Below, one piece after another: positions 1 through 12,358 of a stretch of 45,611 nucleotides of DNA. Position numbers and translations under genes: made by a program. The stretch's first letter is position 1. Each line of letters begins with the position of its first letter. The stretch spans positions 1 to 45,611 of the forward strand of contig JACCRT010000035.1 of the NCBI GenBank assembly GCA_013813355.1, written 5' to 3'. The notes under the pieces are model-generated. The model worked only from the letters and a program-made list of their open reading frames with translations, was not told the DNA's origin and did no database searches. The stretch comes from Acidobacteriota bacterium. GTDB taxonomy: Bacteria > Acidobacteriota > Vicinamibacteria > Vicinamibacterales > 2-12-FULL-66-21.

Positions 1-74
1 AAGTGGTCTCACGCGCCAGGATGGAGTCCTCGAGCACATAGCGCGACGCTCTGGGTCACACCTTGTTGTTCGCG

Positions 75-98
75 CGGGCCCGAGAGGCCCGTTTTCTT
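75..98 (+). terminator. Hairpin plus T-run upstream of fusA (CGGGCC-CGAGA-GGCCCG-TTTT)
   Basis: Perfect 6-bp GC stem 75-80/86-91, 5-nt loop, followed by TTTTCTTT. Confidence 0.6.
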
Positions 99-130
99 TG
101 CCCGAAGTGCACCGATAGAAAAGCTGATTC

Positions 131-2251
<2,121 letters not shown>

Positions 2252-2252
2252 T

Positions 2253-2350
2253 AACTCAGAACTCAGAATCTTGAAGTCAGAACGAGGAACTCAGAATCCG
2301 CATTCCGACGACCGCATTCTGAGTTCAACATTCTGAGTTCTTAGTTTCAA
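2253..2350. repeat. 7-bp-period array, 14 heptads in one register (AACTCAG arm / ATTCTGA-GTTCAAC arm, inverted)
   Basis: AACTCAG AACTCAG AATCTTG AAGTCAG AACGAGG AACTCAG ... ATTCTGA GTTCAAC ATTCTGA GTTCTTA GTTTCAA. Confidence 0.85.
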
Positions 2351-2359
2351 GGGGCAGAC

Positions 2360-2695
<336 letters not shown>

Positions 2696-2703
2696 GTCGA
2701 ACC

Positions 2704-3396
2704 ATGCTCAACGGAATCCTAGGCAAGAAAATCGGCATGACGCAGGTGTTCGCCCCGGACGGCACCGTGACGCCGGCGACCGTGATCAAGGCGGGCCCGT
2801 GCGTGGTGGTGCAGGCGAAGACGGCGGGCGCCGACGGTTACGAGGCCGTGCAGATCGGGCTGGTGGAAGAGACGCCCGCCCGGGCGCGCAAACCGCTCGC
2901 CGGGCATTACAAGAAGGCCGGCGTTCCGCCGACCCGCGTGCGCCGCGAGGTGAAGCTGGCGGCCGGCGCCGAGCCGGTCCAGGCGGGCACGCAGGTGCTG
3001 GTCGACGGGCTGTTCGCCGATGGCGATCGCGTGGACGTGATTGGCGTCACCCGCGGGAAGGGTTTCCAGGGCGTTGTCCGGCGGCACCACTTCCGCGGCG
3101 GCGCCGCCTCGCACGGTTCGATGTTCCACCGGGCCCCGGGCTCGATTGGCGCCTCGTCCTTCCCGTCGCGCGTCGTGAAGGGCATGCGCGCTGCCGGCCG
3201 GATGGGCGGTGACCGCGTGACGATTCGGAACCTCAAGGTCGTCCGCGTGGACGCCGAGAACAACCTGCTGGTGGTGTGCGGGGCAATCCCCGGCGCGCCG
3301 GGCGGCTACGTCCTGATTCGCAAGGCGATCGCGGCCAAACGCGTGGCCGTGGCGCAGGCCGAGAAGCCGCAGAAGGTCCAGGTCAAGAAGCGCTAG
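2704..3396 (+). CDS. rplC: Ribosomal protein L3
   Basis: [26 protein letters not shown]. Confidence 0.97.
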   Translation: MLNGILGKKIGMTQVFAPDGTVTPATVIKAGPCVVVQAKTAGADGYEAVQIGLVEETPARARKPLAGHYKKAGVPPTRVRREVKLAAGAEPVQAGTQVLVDGLFADGDRVDVIGVTRGKGFQGVVRRHHFRGGAASHGSMFHRAPGSIGASSFPSRVVKGMRAAGRMGGDRVTIRNLKVVRVDAENNLLVVCGAIPGAPGGYVLIRKAIAAKRVAVAQAEKPQKVQVKKR

Positions 3397-3398
3397 CC

Positions 3399-4019
3399 AT
3401 GAAACTCGACATCGTCAATACCAACAACGAGAAAGTCGGCGCCCTGGAGCTGAACGACGACGTGTTCGGCGGGCGCGTGCAGTCCGAGCTGATCTGGGAG
3501 TCGGTCGTCCAGCAGAACGCGGCGGACCGGCGCGGCACGCACGCGACGAAGAACCGGGCGGCGGTCAGCGGCAGCGGCAAGAAGCCGTGGCGGCAAAAGG
3601 GCACCGGGCGCGCGCGCGTGGGTGACATTCGCAACCCGATTTGGCGCAAGGGCGGTACGGTCTTCGGGCCGCAGCCCCGCAGCTACGAGTACGACCTGCC
3701 CAAGAAGGTGCGGCTCGGTGCGTTGCGCGCGGCCATTGCCCAGAAGATGCAGGACGGCGCCATGGTCGTGGTCGACGCGCTCGAGGGGGGCGACGGCAAG
3801 ACGAAGGCGACCGTCGAGATGTTCGAACGCCTGGGGCTTCGCGGCAAGACGCTGGTGATCGACGTGCAGCTCGACGAGGTCTTCACCCGGTCGGCGCGCA
3901 ACATCACCGGGGTGAGGCTGATGCCTTCGGCGCGGGTGACCGCCCGCGACGTGATGGACACGGCGCACGTGGTGGCGACGCGCGGCGCGCTCGAGAAGCT
4001 GCAGGACATTCTGGCGTAG
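3399..4019 (+). CDS. rplD: Ribosomal protein L4
   Basis: MKLDIVNTNNEKVGALELND; ATG at 3399 just after the rplC stop (the longer ORF from 3276 is rejected). Confidence 0.95.
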   Translation: MKLDIVNTNNEKVGALELNDDVFGGRVQSELIWESVVQQNAADRRGTHATKNRAAVSGSGKKPWRQKGTGRARVGDIRNPIWRKGGTVFGPQPRSYEYDLPKKVRLGALRAAIAQKMQDGAMVVVDALEGGDGKTKATVEMFERLGLRGKTLVIDVQLDEVFTRSARNITGVRLMPSARVTARDVMDTAHVVATRGALEKLQDILA

Positions 4020-4061
4020 GGGCGCTTTTGCGACCCGCCCTTACACAGACAGGAATCCGAC

Positions 4062-4352
4062 ATGAAACTGACAGACGTGATCCGGCGCCCGCTCATCACC
4101 GAGAAGACGACCCTGCTGCGCGAGGACGGCCGGACGATCGTGTTCGAGGTGGCGGTCGGCGCGACCAAGGTGGATATCAAGCGGGCGGTTGAAAAGCTGC
4201 TGGGCTCGAAGGTCGAGGGCGTGCGCACGTCGATCGCCCACGGCAAGTTCAAGCGCCAGGGACGCTTCATGGGCCAGCGGTCCGACTGGAAGAAGGCTTA
4301 CGTGAAGCTCAGAGACGGGGAAAAGATTCCCGAGTTCCTGGAAGGGGCATAG
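4062..4352 (+). CDS. rplW: Ribosomal protein L23
   Basis: [13 protein letters not shown], operon position. Confidence 0.96.
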   Translation: MKLTDVIRRPLITEKTTLLREDGRTIVFEVAVGATKVDIKRAVEKLLGSKVEGVRTSIAHGKFKRQGRFMGQRSDWKKAYVKLRDGEKIPEFLEGA

Positions 4353-4356
4353 CAGG

Positions 4357-5181
4357 ATGCCGATCAGAAAATACAACCCGACGTCCCCGGGCCGGCGGTT
4401 CCAGACCGTGCAGGTGAACGACGAGATCACCGCGACCGAGCCGTACAAGCCGCTGACCGAGCCGCTCAAGAAGTCGGGCGGCCGAAACAACCACGGCGAG
4501 CTGACGATCTGGTGGCGCGGCGGCGGCCACAAGCGGGCCTACCGGATCATCGATTTCAAGCGGGACAAGCGTGACATCCCGGCGAAGGTGGCGACGGTCG
4601 AGTACGACCCGAACCGGTCGGCGCGTATCGCGCTGCTGACCTACGCCGACGGCGAGAAGCGGTACATCCTGCAGCCGGCGGGCATCAAGCCGGGCGACAC
4701 CATTGTCTCGGGCACCGGCGTTGACATCCTGCCCGGGAATGCTCTCCCGCTCAAGAACATCCCGCTCGGCACGCAGATCCACAACGTGGAGCTGCGGCCC
4801 GGCAAGGGCGGCCAGATTGCACGCAGCGCCGGGTCTTCGGTACAGCTCGTGGCCAAGGAAGGCGAGTACGCCTCGGTCAAGATGCCGTCGGGCGAGATCC
4901 GGAAGATCAACATCGAGTGCATGGCGACGATCGGCCAAGTGGGTAATGTCGATCATGAGAACGTGTCGATTGGCAAGGCGGGGCGCAACCGCTGGCTCGG
5001 GAAGAAGCCGCACGTGCGCGGCGTCGCGATGAACCCGGTGGACCATCCGCTGGGCGGCGGCGAAGGCAAAACGTCGGGCGGCCGGCATCCGGTGTCGCCA
5101 TGGGGCCAGCCGACGAAGGGGTTCAAAACGCGGAACCGGAAGTCGACGGACCGCTTCATCGTGCAGAGACGTAAGAAGTAG
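4357..5181 (+). CDS. rplB: Ribosomal protein L2
   Basis: [48 protein letters not shown]. Confidence 0.98.
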   Translation: MPIRKYNPTSPGRRFQTVQVNDEITATEPYKPLTEPLKKSGGRNNHGELTIWWRGGGHKRAYRIIDFKRDKRDIPAKVATVEYDPNRSARIALLTYADGEKRYILQPAGIKPGDTIVSGTGVDILPGNALPLKNIPLGTQIHNVELRPGKGGQIARSAGSSVQLVAKEGEYASVKMPSGEIRKINIECMATIGQVGNVDHENVSIGKAGRNRWLGKKPHVRGVAMNPVDHPLGGGEGKTSGGRHPVSPWGQPTKGFKTRNRKSTDRFIVQRRKK

Positions 5182-5183
5182 CT

Positions 5184-5270
5184 GGCAGCAGGCAGCAGGC
5201 AGTAGGCAGCAGGCAGCTACGGGCTGCGAGCTGCCGGCTGCGAGCTGCCAGCTGCCAGCTACAAGGATCA
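5184..5270. repeat. Heptad array GGCAGCA / GCCAGCT with inverted arms and GCTACAAGGATCA cap
   Basis: 11 consecutive 7-mers 5184-5260 followed by ACAAGGATCA 5261-5270. Confidence 0.85.
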
Positions 5271-5276
5271 GCAGAT

Positions 5277-5576
5277 ATGTCCAGATCACTGAAGAAGGGA
5301 CCGTTCATCGACGTCCCGCTGCTCGAGAAGGTGGAAATCATGAACCGCGGGGGCGACAAGAAGGTCATCAAGACCTGGTCGCGCCGCTCGACGGTCGTGC
5401 CCGAGATGGTGGGGCACACGATCGCCGTGCACAACGGGCGGAAGTTCATTCCGGTGTACCTGACCGAGAACATGGTCGGTCACAAGCTGGGTGAGTTCGC
5501 GCCGACGCGGACCTTCAAGGGGCACACGACCAAGAGCGACAAGGCGGCGTCGGTGTCGCCCAAGGCGGGCGGGTAA
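5277..5576 (+). CDS. rpsS: Ribosomal protein S19
   Basis: [19 protein letters not shown]. Confidence 0.97.
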   Translation: MSRSLKKGPFIDVPLLEKVEIMNRGGDKKVIKTWSRRSTVVPEMVGHTIAVHNGRKFIPVYLTENMVGHKLGEFAPTRTFKGHTTKSDKAASVSPKAGG

Positions 5577-6070
5577 TGGCCGTCCAGTCTCACGCGACCG
5601 CGAAGTACGTGCGCACGTCGGCGCAGAAGGCGGGGCTGGTCCTCGACCAGATTCGCGGGCGTGACGTGAACCATGCCCTGGCCACCCTGCGCTTCGCGCG
5701 CAAGGCGGTCGCGCGTGACATCGAGAAGGTGTTGCGCTCGGCCATCGCCAACGCCCAGCAGAAGGAAGGGTTCGGGGGGGACGTCGAACGGCTGGTCGTC
5801 ACCGCGTGCTACGCGAACCAGGGCCCGTCGCAGAAGCGGATCCGCCCGGCCCCAATGGGCCGCGCGTTCCGGATCGTGAAGCGGACCGCGCACCTGACCG
5901 TCGAGCTCGCCGAGCGGCCGACGAAGGTGGTCGCACCGCCCGCCGCCGGAGAGGCGGCGCCGAAGCGCGCCCGTGGCGCGAAGCCAAAGGCCGCGGCAAA
6001 GTCGCGCACGGCCAGGACCGGCGCGGCCAAGAAGAAGACGGCAACTGCAAAGAAGAAGGCAAAGGCGTAA
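5576..6070 (+). CDS. rplV: Ribosomal protein L22 with Lys/Ala-rich C-terminal extension
   Basis: [22 protein letters not shown]; 1-nt overlaps with neighbours. Confidence 0.96.
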   Translation: MAVQSHATAKYVRTSAQKAGLVLDQIRGRDVNHALATLRFARKAVARDIEKVLRSAIANAQQKEGFGGDVERLVVTACYANQGPSQKRIRPAPMGRAFRIVKRTAHLTVELAERPTKVVAPPAAGEAAPKRARGAKPKAAAKSRTARTGAAKKKTATAKKKAKA

Positions 6071-6750
6071 TGGGTCAGAAAGTACATCCTTACGGGTTTC
6101 GGCTCGGCTTCAACAAGACGTGGCGCTCGCGCTGGTTCGCCGACAAGGACTACGCGAAGCTGCTCCACGAGGACCTGAAGCTGCGCGACACGCTAAAGGC
6201 GCGGTTCGCCCACGCCGGGGTGTCGAAGATCGAGATCGAGCGTGCGGCCAACAAGCTGAAGATCGACATCCATACCTCCCGCCCCGGGATCATCATCGGG
6301 CGCAAGGGGACGGAGGTCGACAAGCTGAAGCAGGAGATCCAGAAGAAGACCAACCGCGAGGTCTTCATCAACATCCAGGAAATCCAGAAGCCGGAACTCG
6401 ACGCGCAGCTCATCTCCGAGTCGGTCGCCATGCAGCTCGAGAAGCGCGTGGCCTTCCGCCGCGCGATGCGCAAGGCGGTCGAGTCGGCGCTGCGCTTCGG
6501 CGCACGCGGGATCAAGGTCCGAGTGTCGGGCCGGCTGAACGGCGCCGAGATCGCGCGCTCCGAGTGGTACCTGCACGGTCAGTTGCCGCTGCAGACGCTG
6601 CGCGCCGACATCGACTACGGGTTTGCGGAAGCGAGCACCACCTACGGACAGATCGGCGTGAAGGTGTGGCTCTACAAGGGTGAGCGGCTCGTGCCGCGCA
6701 TCGGCCGTGAAGAGGATTACCGTGCGCCGAGGCGTCCGGCGCGGGTGTAG
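6070..6750 (+). CDS. rpsC: Ribosomal protein S3
   Basis: [31 protein letters not shown] overlaps rplV TAA. Confidence 0.96.
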   Translation: MGQKVHPYGFRLGFNKTWRSRWFADKDYAKLLHEDLKLRDTLKARFAHAGVSKIEIERAANKLKIDIHTSRPGIIIGRKGTEVDKLKQEIQKKTNREVFINIQEIQKPELDAQLISESVAMQLEKRVAFRRAMRKAVESALRFGARGIKVRVSGRLNGAEIARSEWYLHGQLPLQTLRADIDYGFAEASTTYGQIGVKVWLYKGERLVPRIGREEDYRAPRRPARV

Positions 6751-6769
6751 GGGCGGTGTGGCCGCCACG

Positions 6770-6815
6770 CCGGGCCCGGAGCCCGGCACGCGGAGGCTCG
6801 ACCTCAGGTCGGGCG
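6770..6815. repeat. Tandem hairpins CCGGGC-CCGGA-GCCCGG and GCTCGACCTCAGGTCGGGC
   Basis: Two adjacent palindromes in the rpsC-rplP gap. Confidence 0.6.
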
Positions 6816-6828
6816 TTGGAGATTCATC

Positions 6829-7254
6829 ATGTTGATGCCGAAGAAGGTCAAGTATCGGAAACAGCAGCGCGGCCGCATGGCGGGCAAGGCGTGGCGCGGA
6901 TCCGACGTGTCGTTCGGGGAGTACGGGCTGAAGGCGCTCGAGCCCTGCTGGATGACCGCCCGGCAGATCGAAGCGGCGCGTGTCGCCATGACCCGATCCA
7001 TCAAGCGCGGCGGCAAGATCTGGGTCCGTGTGTTCCCGGACAAGCCGATCACGAAGAAGCCGCAGGAAACGCGCATGGGCAAGGGTAAGGGCGCCCCGGA
7101 GGAATGGGTCTGCGTCGTGAGGCCAGGCCGGATCCTGTTCGAGATGGAAGGGGTCACCGAGATCGACGCGCGCGCGGCGATGCGTCTGGCGGCGGCGAAG
7201 CTGCCGATCAAGACCAAGTTCGCGACGCGGTTCGCTCAGGAGAAGGCGTCATGA
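6829..7254 (+). CDS. rplP: Ribosomal protein L16
   Basis: [37 protein letters not shown]. Confidence 0.97.
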   Translation: MLMPKKVKYRKQQRGRMAGKAWRGSDVSFGEYGLKALEPCWMTARQIEAARVAMTRSIKRGGKIWVRVFPDKPITKKPQETRMGKGKGAPEEWVCVVRPGRILFEMEGVTEIDARAAMRLAAAKLPIKTKFATRFAQEKAS

Positions 7255-7442
7255 AGGTGGCGGAAATTCGTGACCTGGCCGTGGACGAGCTGCGGCAGCG
7301 CGAGCGGGAGATGGACGATCAGCTCTTCCGGCTGCGGATTCAGAAGTCGATGGGGCAACTCGAGGCGGCGCACAAGCTGAAGTCCGTGCGCCGGGACCTC
7401 GCCCGCGTGAAGACGGTGCTGCGTGAGAAGGAGACGGCGTAA
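7251..7442 (+). CDS. rpmC: Ribosomal protein L29
   Basis: [20 protein letters not shown]; start overlaps the rplP stop. Confidence 0.93.
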   Translation: MKVAEIRDLAVDELRQREREMDDQLFRLRIQKSMGQLEAAHKLKSVRRDLARVKTVLREKETA

Positions 7443-7447
7443 GGACC

Positions 7448-7702
7448 ATGGCCACCAAAGCTGAAATTACCGGCGTCATCGTCAGCGACCGCATGGACAA
7501 GAGTGTGGTCGTCGCGGTCGAGCGCCAGGTGCGCGACCCGCTCTACGGGAAGATCATCCGCCGCACGTCGAAGTTCCTGGCGCACGATGACGCCAACGAG
7601 GCGAAGATCGGCGACCGCGTCACCATTGTCGAAACCCGGCCGATCAGCCGCCGCAAGCGATGGGTCGTGACGAGGATCGTGGAGAAGGCAAAGCAAATCT
7701 AG
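7448..7702 (+). CDS. rpsQ: Ribosomal protein S17
   Basis: [29 protein letters not shown]. Confidence 0.96.
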   Translation: MATKAEITGVIVSDRMDKSVVVAVERQVRDPLYGKIIRRTSKFLAHDDANEAKIGDRVTIVETRPISRRKRWVVTRIVEKAKQI

Positions 7703-7703
7703 G

Positions 7704-7768
7704 AACTCAGAAGTCAGAATGTGAACTCAGAACGTTCCTGGTTTCTTCATTCTGAGTTCTGAGTTTCA
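7704..7768. repeat. Heptad array AACTCAG / AGTTCTG inverted arms
   Basis: AACTCAG AAGTCAG ... CATTCTG AGTTCTG AGTTTCA, with one 1-nt slip. Confidence 0.75.
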
Positions 7769-7779
7769 GGAGAACCACC

Positions 7780-8148
7780 ATGATTCAGATGCGATCCGTT
7801 CTCGACGTCGCCGACAACTCCGGGGCCCGCAAGATTGCCGTGATCAACCCGATCGGCGGCTCGACCGGGCGCTACGCGCGGCTTGGCGATATCGTCACCG
7901 CCTCGGTGAAGGAAGCCACGCCCGACGGTACTGTGAAAAAGGGCCAGGTCGTGAAGGCTGTCATCGTCCGCACGCGCAAGGAGCAGCGGCGGAAGGACGG
8001 CACCTACATCCGGTTCGACCGCAACGCGGCCGTGCTGGTGAACGACAACAACGAGCCAGTGGGCACCCGCGTGTTCGGGCCGGTCGCGCGCGAGTTGCGC
8101 GAGCGCCGGTTCATGAAGATTATTTCGCTGGCGCCGGAGGTCCTGTAA
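7780..8148 (+). CDS. rplN: Ribosomal protein L14
   Basis: [19 protein letters not shown]. Confidence 0.97.
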   Translation: MIQMRSVLDVADNSGARKIAVINPIGGSTGRYARLGDIVTASVKEATPDGTVKKGQVVKAVIVRTRKEQRRKDGTYIRFDRNAAVLVNDNNEPVGTRVFGPVARELRERRFMKIISLAPEVL

Positions 8149-8287
8149 GGGCCCGAGTCGAGCCGCTGGCCGTGCTGGGCCAGTGTGAAGTGAGGATCGC
8201 AGGCGAATCAGCAGCGCCGGCGGCCCGCGCGAGGCGCGAAGTCGCCGAGCGCGAGCGAGCGGGGTGGGGCCCCGCGAGCATTTAACT

Positions 8288-8620
8288 ATGTCCAGACTAG
8301 CAACACCGATTCGAAAGAACGACAACGTGGTGGTCGTCACCGGCAAGGATCGCGGCAAGCGCGGGCGCGTGCTGAAGGTCGTGCCGGACAAGAACCGCCT
8401 GATTGTCGAGGGCGTGAACATCATCAAGCGCCACACCAAGCCCAACCCGCAGCGCGGGATCAAGGGGGGGGTGGTCGAGCGCGAGGCCGCGCTGCACGCG
8501 TCCAACGTGCAGCTCGTCTGCCCGGAATGCAGCAAGCCGACCCGTCTCGGCCGCCGGGTGCTCGGCGACGGCCGCAAGGTCCGGTTCTGCCGCAAGTGCG
8601 AGGGAGTGGTAGATAAATGA
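8288..8620 (+). CDS. rplX: Ribosomal protein L24 with C-terminal CxxC...CxxC zinc ribbon
   Basis: [23 protein letters not shown]...CPEC...CRKC. Confidence 0.94.
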   Translation: MSRLATPIRKNDNVVVVTGKDRGKRGRVLKVVPDKNRLIVEGVNIIKRHTKPNPQRGIKGGVVEREAALHASNVQLVCPECSKPTRLGRRVLGDGRKVRFCRKCEGVVDK

Positions 8621-9159
8621 GCCGCCTGAGGGAACGCTATCAGAACGACGTGATGCCCACGCTGCGGAAGGAATTCGGCTACCGCAACGTGATGGCCATC
8701 CCCAGGATCGAAAAGGTGGTCGTCAACATGGGGCTTGGCGAGGCGACGCAGAATGCGAAGATCGCCGACGTGGGCGCCGATGAGCTCGCCCGCATCACCG
8801 GCCAGAAGCCTGTGACGACCCGCGCGAAGAAGTCGATCGCGCAGTTCAAGCTCCGGCAGGGGATGCCGGTCGGCGCCATGGTCACGCTGCGCGGCGACCG
8901 GATGTGGGAGTTCATCGACCGGCTGATTTCGGTCGCCCTGCCCCGCGTGCGTGACTTCCGCGGCGTGTCGCCGCGCGGATTCGACGGTCGTGGGAATTAC
9001 ACGCTCGGGCTGAAGGACCAGTTGTTGTTCCCCGAGATCGATTACATGAAGGTCGACAAGGCGCGCGGCATGAACATTTCGTTCGTGACGACGGCCCGGA
9101 CCGACGAGGAATCGCGCAAGCTGCTCCAGTTGCTGGGGATGCCGTTCAGGCAGCAGTAG
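8617..9159 (+). CDS. rplE: Ribosomal protein L5
   Basis: [32 protein letters not shown]. Confidence 0.97.
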   Translation: MSRLRERYQNDVMPTLRKEFGYRNVMAIPRIEKVVVNMGLGEATQNAKIADVGADELARITGQKPVTTRAKKSIAQFKLRQGMPVGAMVTLRGDRMWEFIDRLISVALPRVRDFRGVSPRGFDGRGNYTLGLKDQLLFPEIDYMKVDKARGMNISFVTTARTDEESRKLLQLLGMPFRQQ

Positions 9160-9165
9160 AGAGCT

Positions 9166-9305
9166 GGCAGCAGGCAGCAGGCAGTAAGACAGCTGGCAGT
9201 CGAGGGGACGGAGTTAACGGAGGCAGTTAGTGGAAGGCGAGCAGAGACTGAGCGTTGGCAAGGAGTGCTGGTAGCTGCCGACTGCCGACTGCCGACTGCC
9301 GACTG
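9166..9305. repeat. Heptad arms GGCAGCA (left) and CCGACTG (right) around a spacer of about 90 bp
   Basis: GGCAGCA GGCAGCA GGCAGTA at 9166-9186; CCGACTG x4 at 9278-9305. Confidence 0.8.
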
Positions 9306-9322
9306 ACATCGAAGAAGAGAAT

Positions 9323-9508
9323 ATGGCCACTACCGCAAAGATCGCCAAAGAAGCCAAGCCCGCGAAGTTCAAGGTCCGGTTGCGGAATCGCTGCCACCGC
9401 TGTGGGCGCCCGCGCGCCTACCTGCGCAAGTTTGCGCTCTGCCGTCTCTGCTTCCGCAAGCTGGCGCTTGAGGGGGACGTGGCCGGGGTGACCAAGAGCA
9501 GCTGGTAA
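9323..9508 (+). CDS. rpsN: Ribosomal protein S14, zinc-binding short type
   Basis: [33 protein letters not shown]. Confidence 0.95.
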   Translation: MATTAKIAKEAKPAKFKVRLRNRCHRCGRPRAYLRKFALCRLCFRKLALEGDVAGVTKSSW

Positions 9509-9511
9509 GAA

Positions 9512-9613
9512 AGCTGTCAGCTCTCAGCTGTCACCCTGCGGCGCGGACGCCGGGGGAGGATGGGGAGAGCTGCAACGAACGCTGATAGCTGATAGCTGAA
9601 AAAGCTGAGAGCC
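9512..9613. repeat. Heptad arms AGCTGTC (left) and GCTGATA (right)
   Basis: AGCTGTC AGCTCTC AGCTGTC ... GCTGATA GCTGATA GCTGAAA. Confidence 0.8.
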
Positions 9614-9620
9614 AAGGAAT

Positions 9621-10025
9621 ATGACTGATCCGATCGCAGACATGCTGACGCGCATTCGCAACGCGACGATTGGCCGGCATCCCCGGGTGGACATGCCGGC
9701 GTCGCGCCTGAAGGTGGAGATTGCGCGCATCCTCGAGAGCGAGGGGTACATCCACGGATTCAAGGTGCTGGAGCCGCAGGCGGGCGACCAACCGCAGGCC
9801 ACGCTGCGCGTGATGCTGAAGTACGGGCCGCGCGGCGAGCGCGTCATCACCGGCATCCAGCGGGTGAGCCGGCCCGGCCGGCGCGTCTACTTCGGGCGCG
9901 ACGACGTGCCGGAGGTGCTCGCGGGCCTGGGCACGAGCATCCTGACGACCTCGCAGGGCGTCATGACCGGCCGTGCGGCGGTCAAGGCCGGCGTGGGCGG
10001 CGAAGTCCTCTGCAACGTGTGGTAA
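9621..10025 (+). CDS. rpsH: Ribosomal protein S8
   Basis: MTDPIADMLTRIRNA. Confidence 0.96.
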   Translation: MTDPIADMLTRIRNATIGRHPRVDMPASRLKVEIARILESEGYIHGFKVLEPQAGDQPQATLRVMLKYGPRGERVITGIQRVSRPGRRVYFGRDDVPEVLAGLGTSILTTSQGVMTGRAAVKAGVGGEVLCNVW

Positions 10026-10033
10026 CAGCGCGT

Positions 10034-10117
10034 CTGCTGTCAGCCATCAGCCGTCAGCCGGTGCTGAGAGCTGAACGGGTTGAGAGCGGGAAGCTGATAG
10101 CTGAAAGCCGAAAGAGC
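10034..10117. repeat. Heptad array CAGCCAT/CAGCCGT to AGCTGAA/ATAGCTG
   Basis: 12 in-register 7-mers, orientation flips midway. Confidence 0.78.
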
Positions 10118-10118
10118 C

Positions 10119-10658
10119 ATGTCCAGAATTGGTAAGAAAATCATTCCCGTCCCCAAGGGCGTGAAGATCGACATCAAGCCGGGTGTCGTCGAGGTCCAGG
10201 GTCCCAAGGGGACGCTGCGGCAGCCGCTGCCGAGGGGAATCGGGTTCGAGCTCGAGGGCGACGAACTGCACGCCCGGACGCTCACCGACGAGTCGTCGCT
10301 CGGCAAGTTTCACGGCCTTGCGCGCAGCCTCGTGGCCAACGCGGTCACCGGCGTGACCGAGGGCTTCCGGAAGGATCTCGACATCGTCGGCGTCGGCTAC
10401 CGTGCCGAGGTGAAGGGCCAGCAGGTGCATTTCGCGCTCGGATACTCGCACCCGGTGGTGTTCGACATCCCCAAGGGAATCGACATCGCGATCGACAAGC
10501 AGACGCACATTACCGTGACCGGGATCGACCGGCAGGCGGTCGGGCAGGTGGCGGCCAACATCCGCCGGCTGCGGAAGCCGGACCCGTACAAGCAGAAGGG
10601 CGTCCGCTATACGGGTGAAGTGCTGAAGAAGAAGGCCGGCAAGACCGGAGCCAAGTAA
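10119..10658 (+). CDS. rplF: Ribosomal protein L6
   Basis: [17 protein letters not shown]. Confidence 0.97.
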   Translation: MSRIGKKIIPVPKGVKIDIKPGVVEVQGPKGTLRQPLPRGIGFELEGDELHARTLTDESSLGKFHGLARSLVANAVTGVTEGFRKDLDIVGVGYRAEVKGQQVHFALGYSHPVVFDIPKGIDIAIDKQTHITVTGIDRQAVGQVAANIRRLRKPDPYKQKGVRYTGEVLKKKAGKTGAK

Positions 10659-10660
10659 AC

Positions 10661-10688
10661 GGCTGAAGGTAGAAGGCTGAAGGATGAA
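10661..10688. repeat. GGCTGAA heptad array overlapping the rplR start codon
   Basis: GGCTGAA GGTAGAA GGCTGAA GGATGAA; ATG at 10684. Confidence 0.8.
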
Positions 10689-11058
10689 GATCAACACGAC
10701 CAAGGATCGGCGCAAGCGGATTTCGCTGCGGCAGCGGAAGCGGATCGCGGGCACTCCCGAGAGGCCGCGGCTGCGCGTGTTCCGCAGCGTCTCGCACGTG
10801 TACGCCCAGGTGATCGACGACATGAGCGGCACCACGATCGTCTCGGCCGCGAGCACGGAGTCGGAGTTCAAGGGGAAGTTGGGCGAGGGCGCGAGGCCTG
10901 GCAACCAGGCCGGCGCGCAGGCGCTCGGCCGTGCCATCGCCGAGCGGCTGAAGGCCAAGGGCATCACACGCGTGGTGTTCGACCGTGGCGGATTTCTCTA
11001 TCACGGCCGCGTGCGCGCGGTCGCCGAGGCGGCGCGGGAAGCAGGCCTGGAGTTCTGA
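10684..11058 (+). CDS. rplR: Ribosomal protein L18
   Basis: [18 protein letters not shown]...[12 protein letters not shown]. Confidence 0.96.
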   Translation: MKINTTKDRRKRISLRQRKRIAGTPERPRLRVFRSVSHVYAQVIDDMSGTTIVSAASTESEFKGKLGEGARPGNQAGAQALGRAIAERLKAKGITRVVFDRGGFLYHGRVRAVAEAAREAGLEF

Positions 11059-11097
11059 TGTAGGGGCGGTCGTGGACTGGCCTTACGGGATGTACAT

Positions 11098-11664
11098 ATG
11101 ATCGAAACACGAGAGAAGATCGACGCCGGGCAGCTGGACCTCAAGGACACGGTGGTGAACATCAGCCGTGTCACGAAGGTCGTCAAGGGCGGCAAGAACC
11201 TGAGCTTCAGCGCGCTGGTGGTCGTCGGCGACGGCCACGGGGTCGTGGGCTTCGGGATCGGCAAGGCGAAGGAAGTGCCCTCCGCCATCAAGAAGGGGAT
11301 CGAGGCGGCCAAAAAGGCGCTCATCCGCGTGCCGCTGCAGGGCTCGACCGTGCCGCACCCGGTCCTCGGGCGCTTCGGAGCCGGCCAGGTGCTGCTCAAG
11401 CCCGCGCCGGACGGCACGGGTATCATTGCCGGCGGCGCGGTCCGCGCGGTGGTGGAATCGTGCGGCATCCAGAACGTCCTCACCAAGTCGCTTGGTTCGG
11501 CCAATCCCCACAATGTCGTGCGCGCGACGTTTGCGGGGCTGGCCGATCTCAGGGACCCGGCGGTCATCCGGCGGCTTCGCGGGATCGAGGAGAACCGGGA
11601 CGAGGCACCGGCCCGGCGGCCGGCGGCAGAGGCCGAGCCCGTCGAGGTCACGGACCAAGGGTAG
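11098..11664 (+). CDS. rpsE: Ribosomal protein S5
   Basis: [28 protein letters not shown]. Confidence 0.97.
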   Translation: MIETREKIDAGQLDLKDTVVNISRVTKVVKGGKNLSFSALVVVGDGHGVVGFGIGKAKEVPSAIKKGIEAAKKALIRVPLQGSTVPHPVLGRFGAGQVLLKPAPDGTGIIAGGAVRAVVESCGIQNVLTKSLGSANPHNVVRATFAGLADLRDPAVIRRLRGIEENRDEAPARRPAAEAEPVEVTDQG

Positions 11665-11696
11665 AACGCCGCATCCCGGCGTGAACGGATACAGTC

Positions 11697-11879
11697 ATGA
11701 CTGAACCGAAGACACTCAAGATCAAGCTGGTGAAGAGCACCATCGGCTTCGACAAGAAGCAGGGGCTCGTGGTCCAGAGCATGGGCCTGCGCCGGATCGG
11801 TCACACCGTGGAGCTTCGGGATACACCCGAAACCCGCGGGATGATTCTGAAGGTGCGCCACCTGGTGACAGTGGAGTAA
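11697..11879 (+). CDS. rpmD: Ribosomal protein L30
   Basis: [43 protein letters not shown]. Confidence 0.95.
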   Translation: MTEPKTLKIKLVKSTIGFDKKQGLVVQSMGLRRIGHTVELRDTPETRGMILKVRHLVTVE

Positions 11880-11908
11880 CGTCCACAGCCCGTTTGCAGG
11901 ATATACAA

Positions 11909-12352
11909 ATGGATCTCAGCAATCTCAAGCCTCCTCGCGGGGCCAAGCATTCGAAAAAGCGCGTCGGCCGCGGCCAGGGTTCGGGCCAGGGCGTGCAGGC
12001 GGGCCGTGGGCACAAGGGCGCGAAGTCCCGCTCCGGCTTCAAGCACAAGCGCGGGTTCGAGGGCGGTCAGATGCCGCTGCACCGGCGCGTGCCGAAGCGC
12101 GGGTTCCACAACCCCTTCCGGGAAGAGTTCGAGGTCGTCAACCTCGACTCCCTCGAGGAGCGGTTCGATGCCGGGTCCGAAATTACCCCGGAGACGCTGC
12201 GCGACCGCGGTCTTCTCACGCGGACCGGCCGCGTCAAGGTGCTCGCGCGCGGGGACATCTCGAAGGCGCTCACGGTGCGGGCGCACAAGTTCAGCGGCAA
12301 GGCCGCCGAGAAGATCGCCGCCGCGGGCGGCACGGCCGAGGTGTTGGCGTAG
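11909..12352 (+). CDS. rplO: Ribosomal protein L15
   Basis: [28 protein letters not shown]. Confidence 0.95.
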   Translation: MDLSNLKPPRGAKHSKKRVGRGQGSGQGVQAGRGHKGAKSRSGFKHKRGFEGGQMPLHRRVPKRGFHNPFREEFEVVNLDSLEERFDAGSEITPETLRDRGLLTRTGRVKVLARGDISKALTVRAHKFSGKAAEKIAAAGGTAEVLA

Positions 12353-12358
12353 GATGTC

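Noticed and set aside
8288-8620. Zinc ribbon in L24 as novel
   Set aside because: CxxC-containing L24 variants are known in several phyla; together with C+ S14, S4 and L36 it is ordinary
5184-9305. CRISPR-like arrays
   Set aside because: Units are 7 bp with no spacer/repeat alternation of CRISPR size and no cas genes
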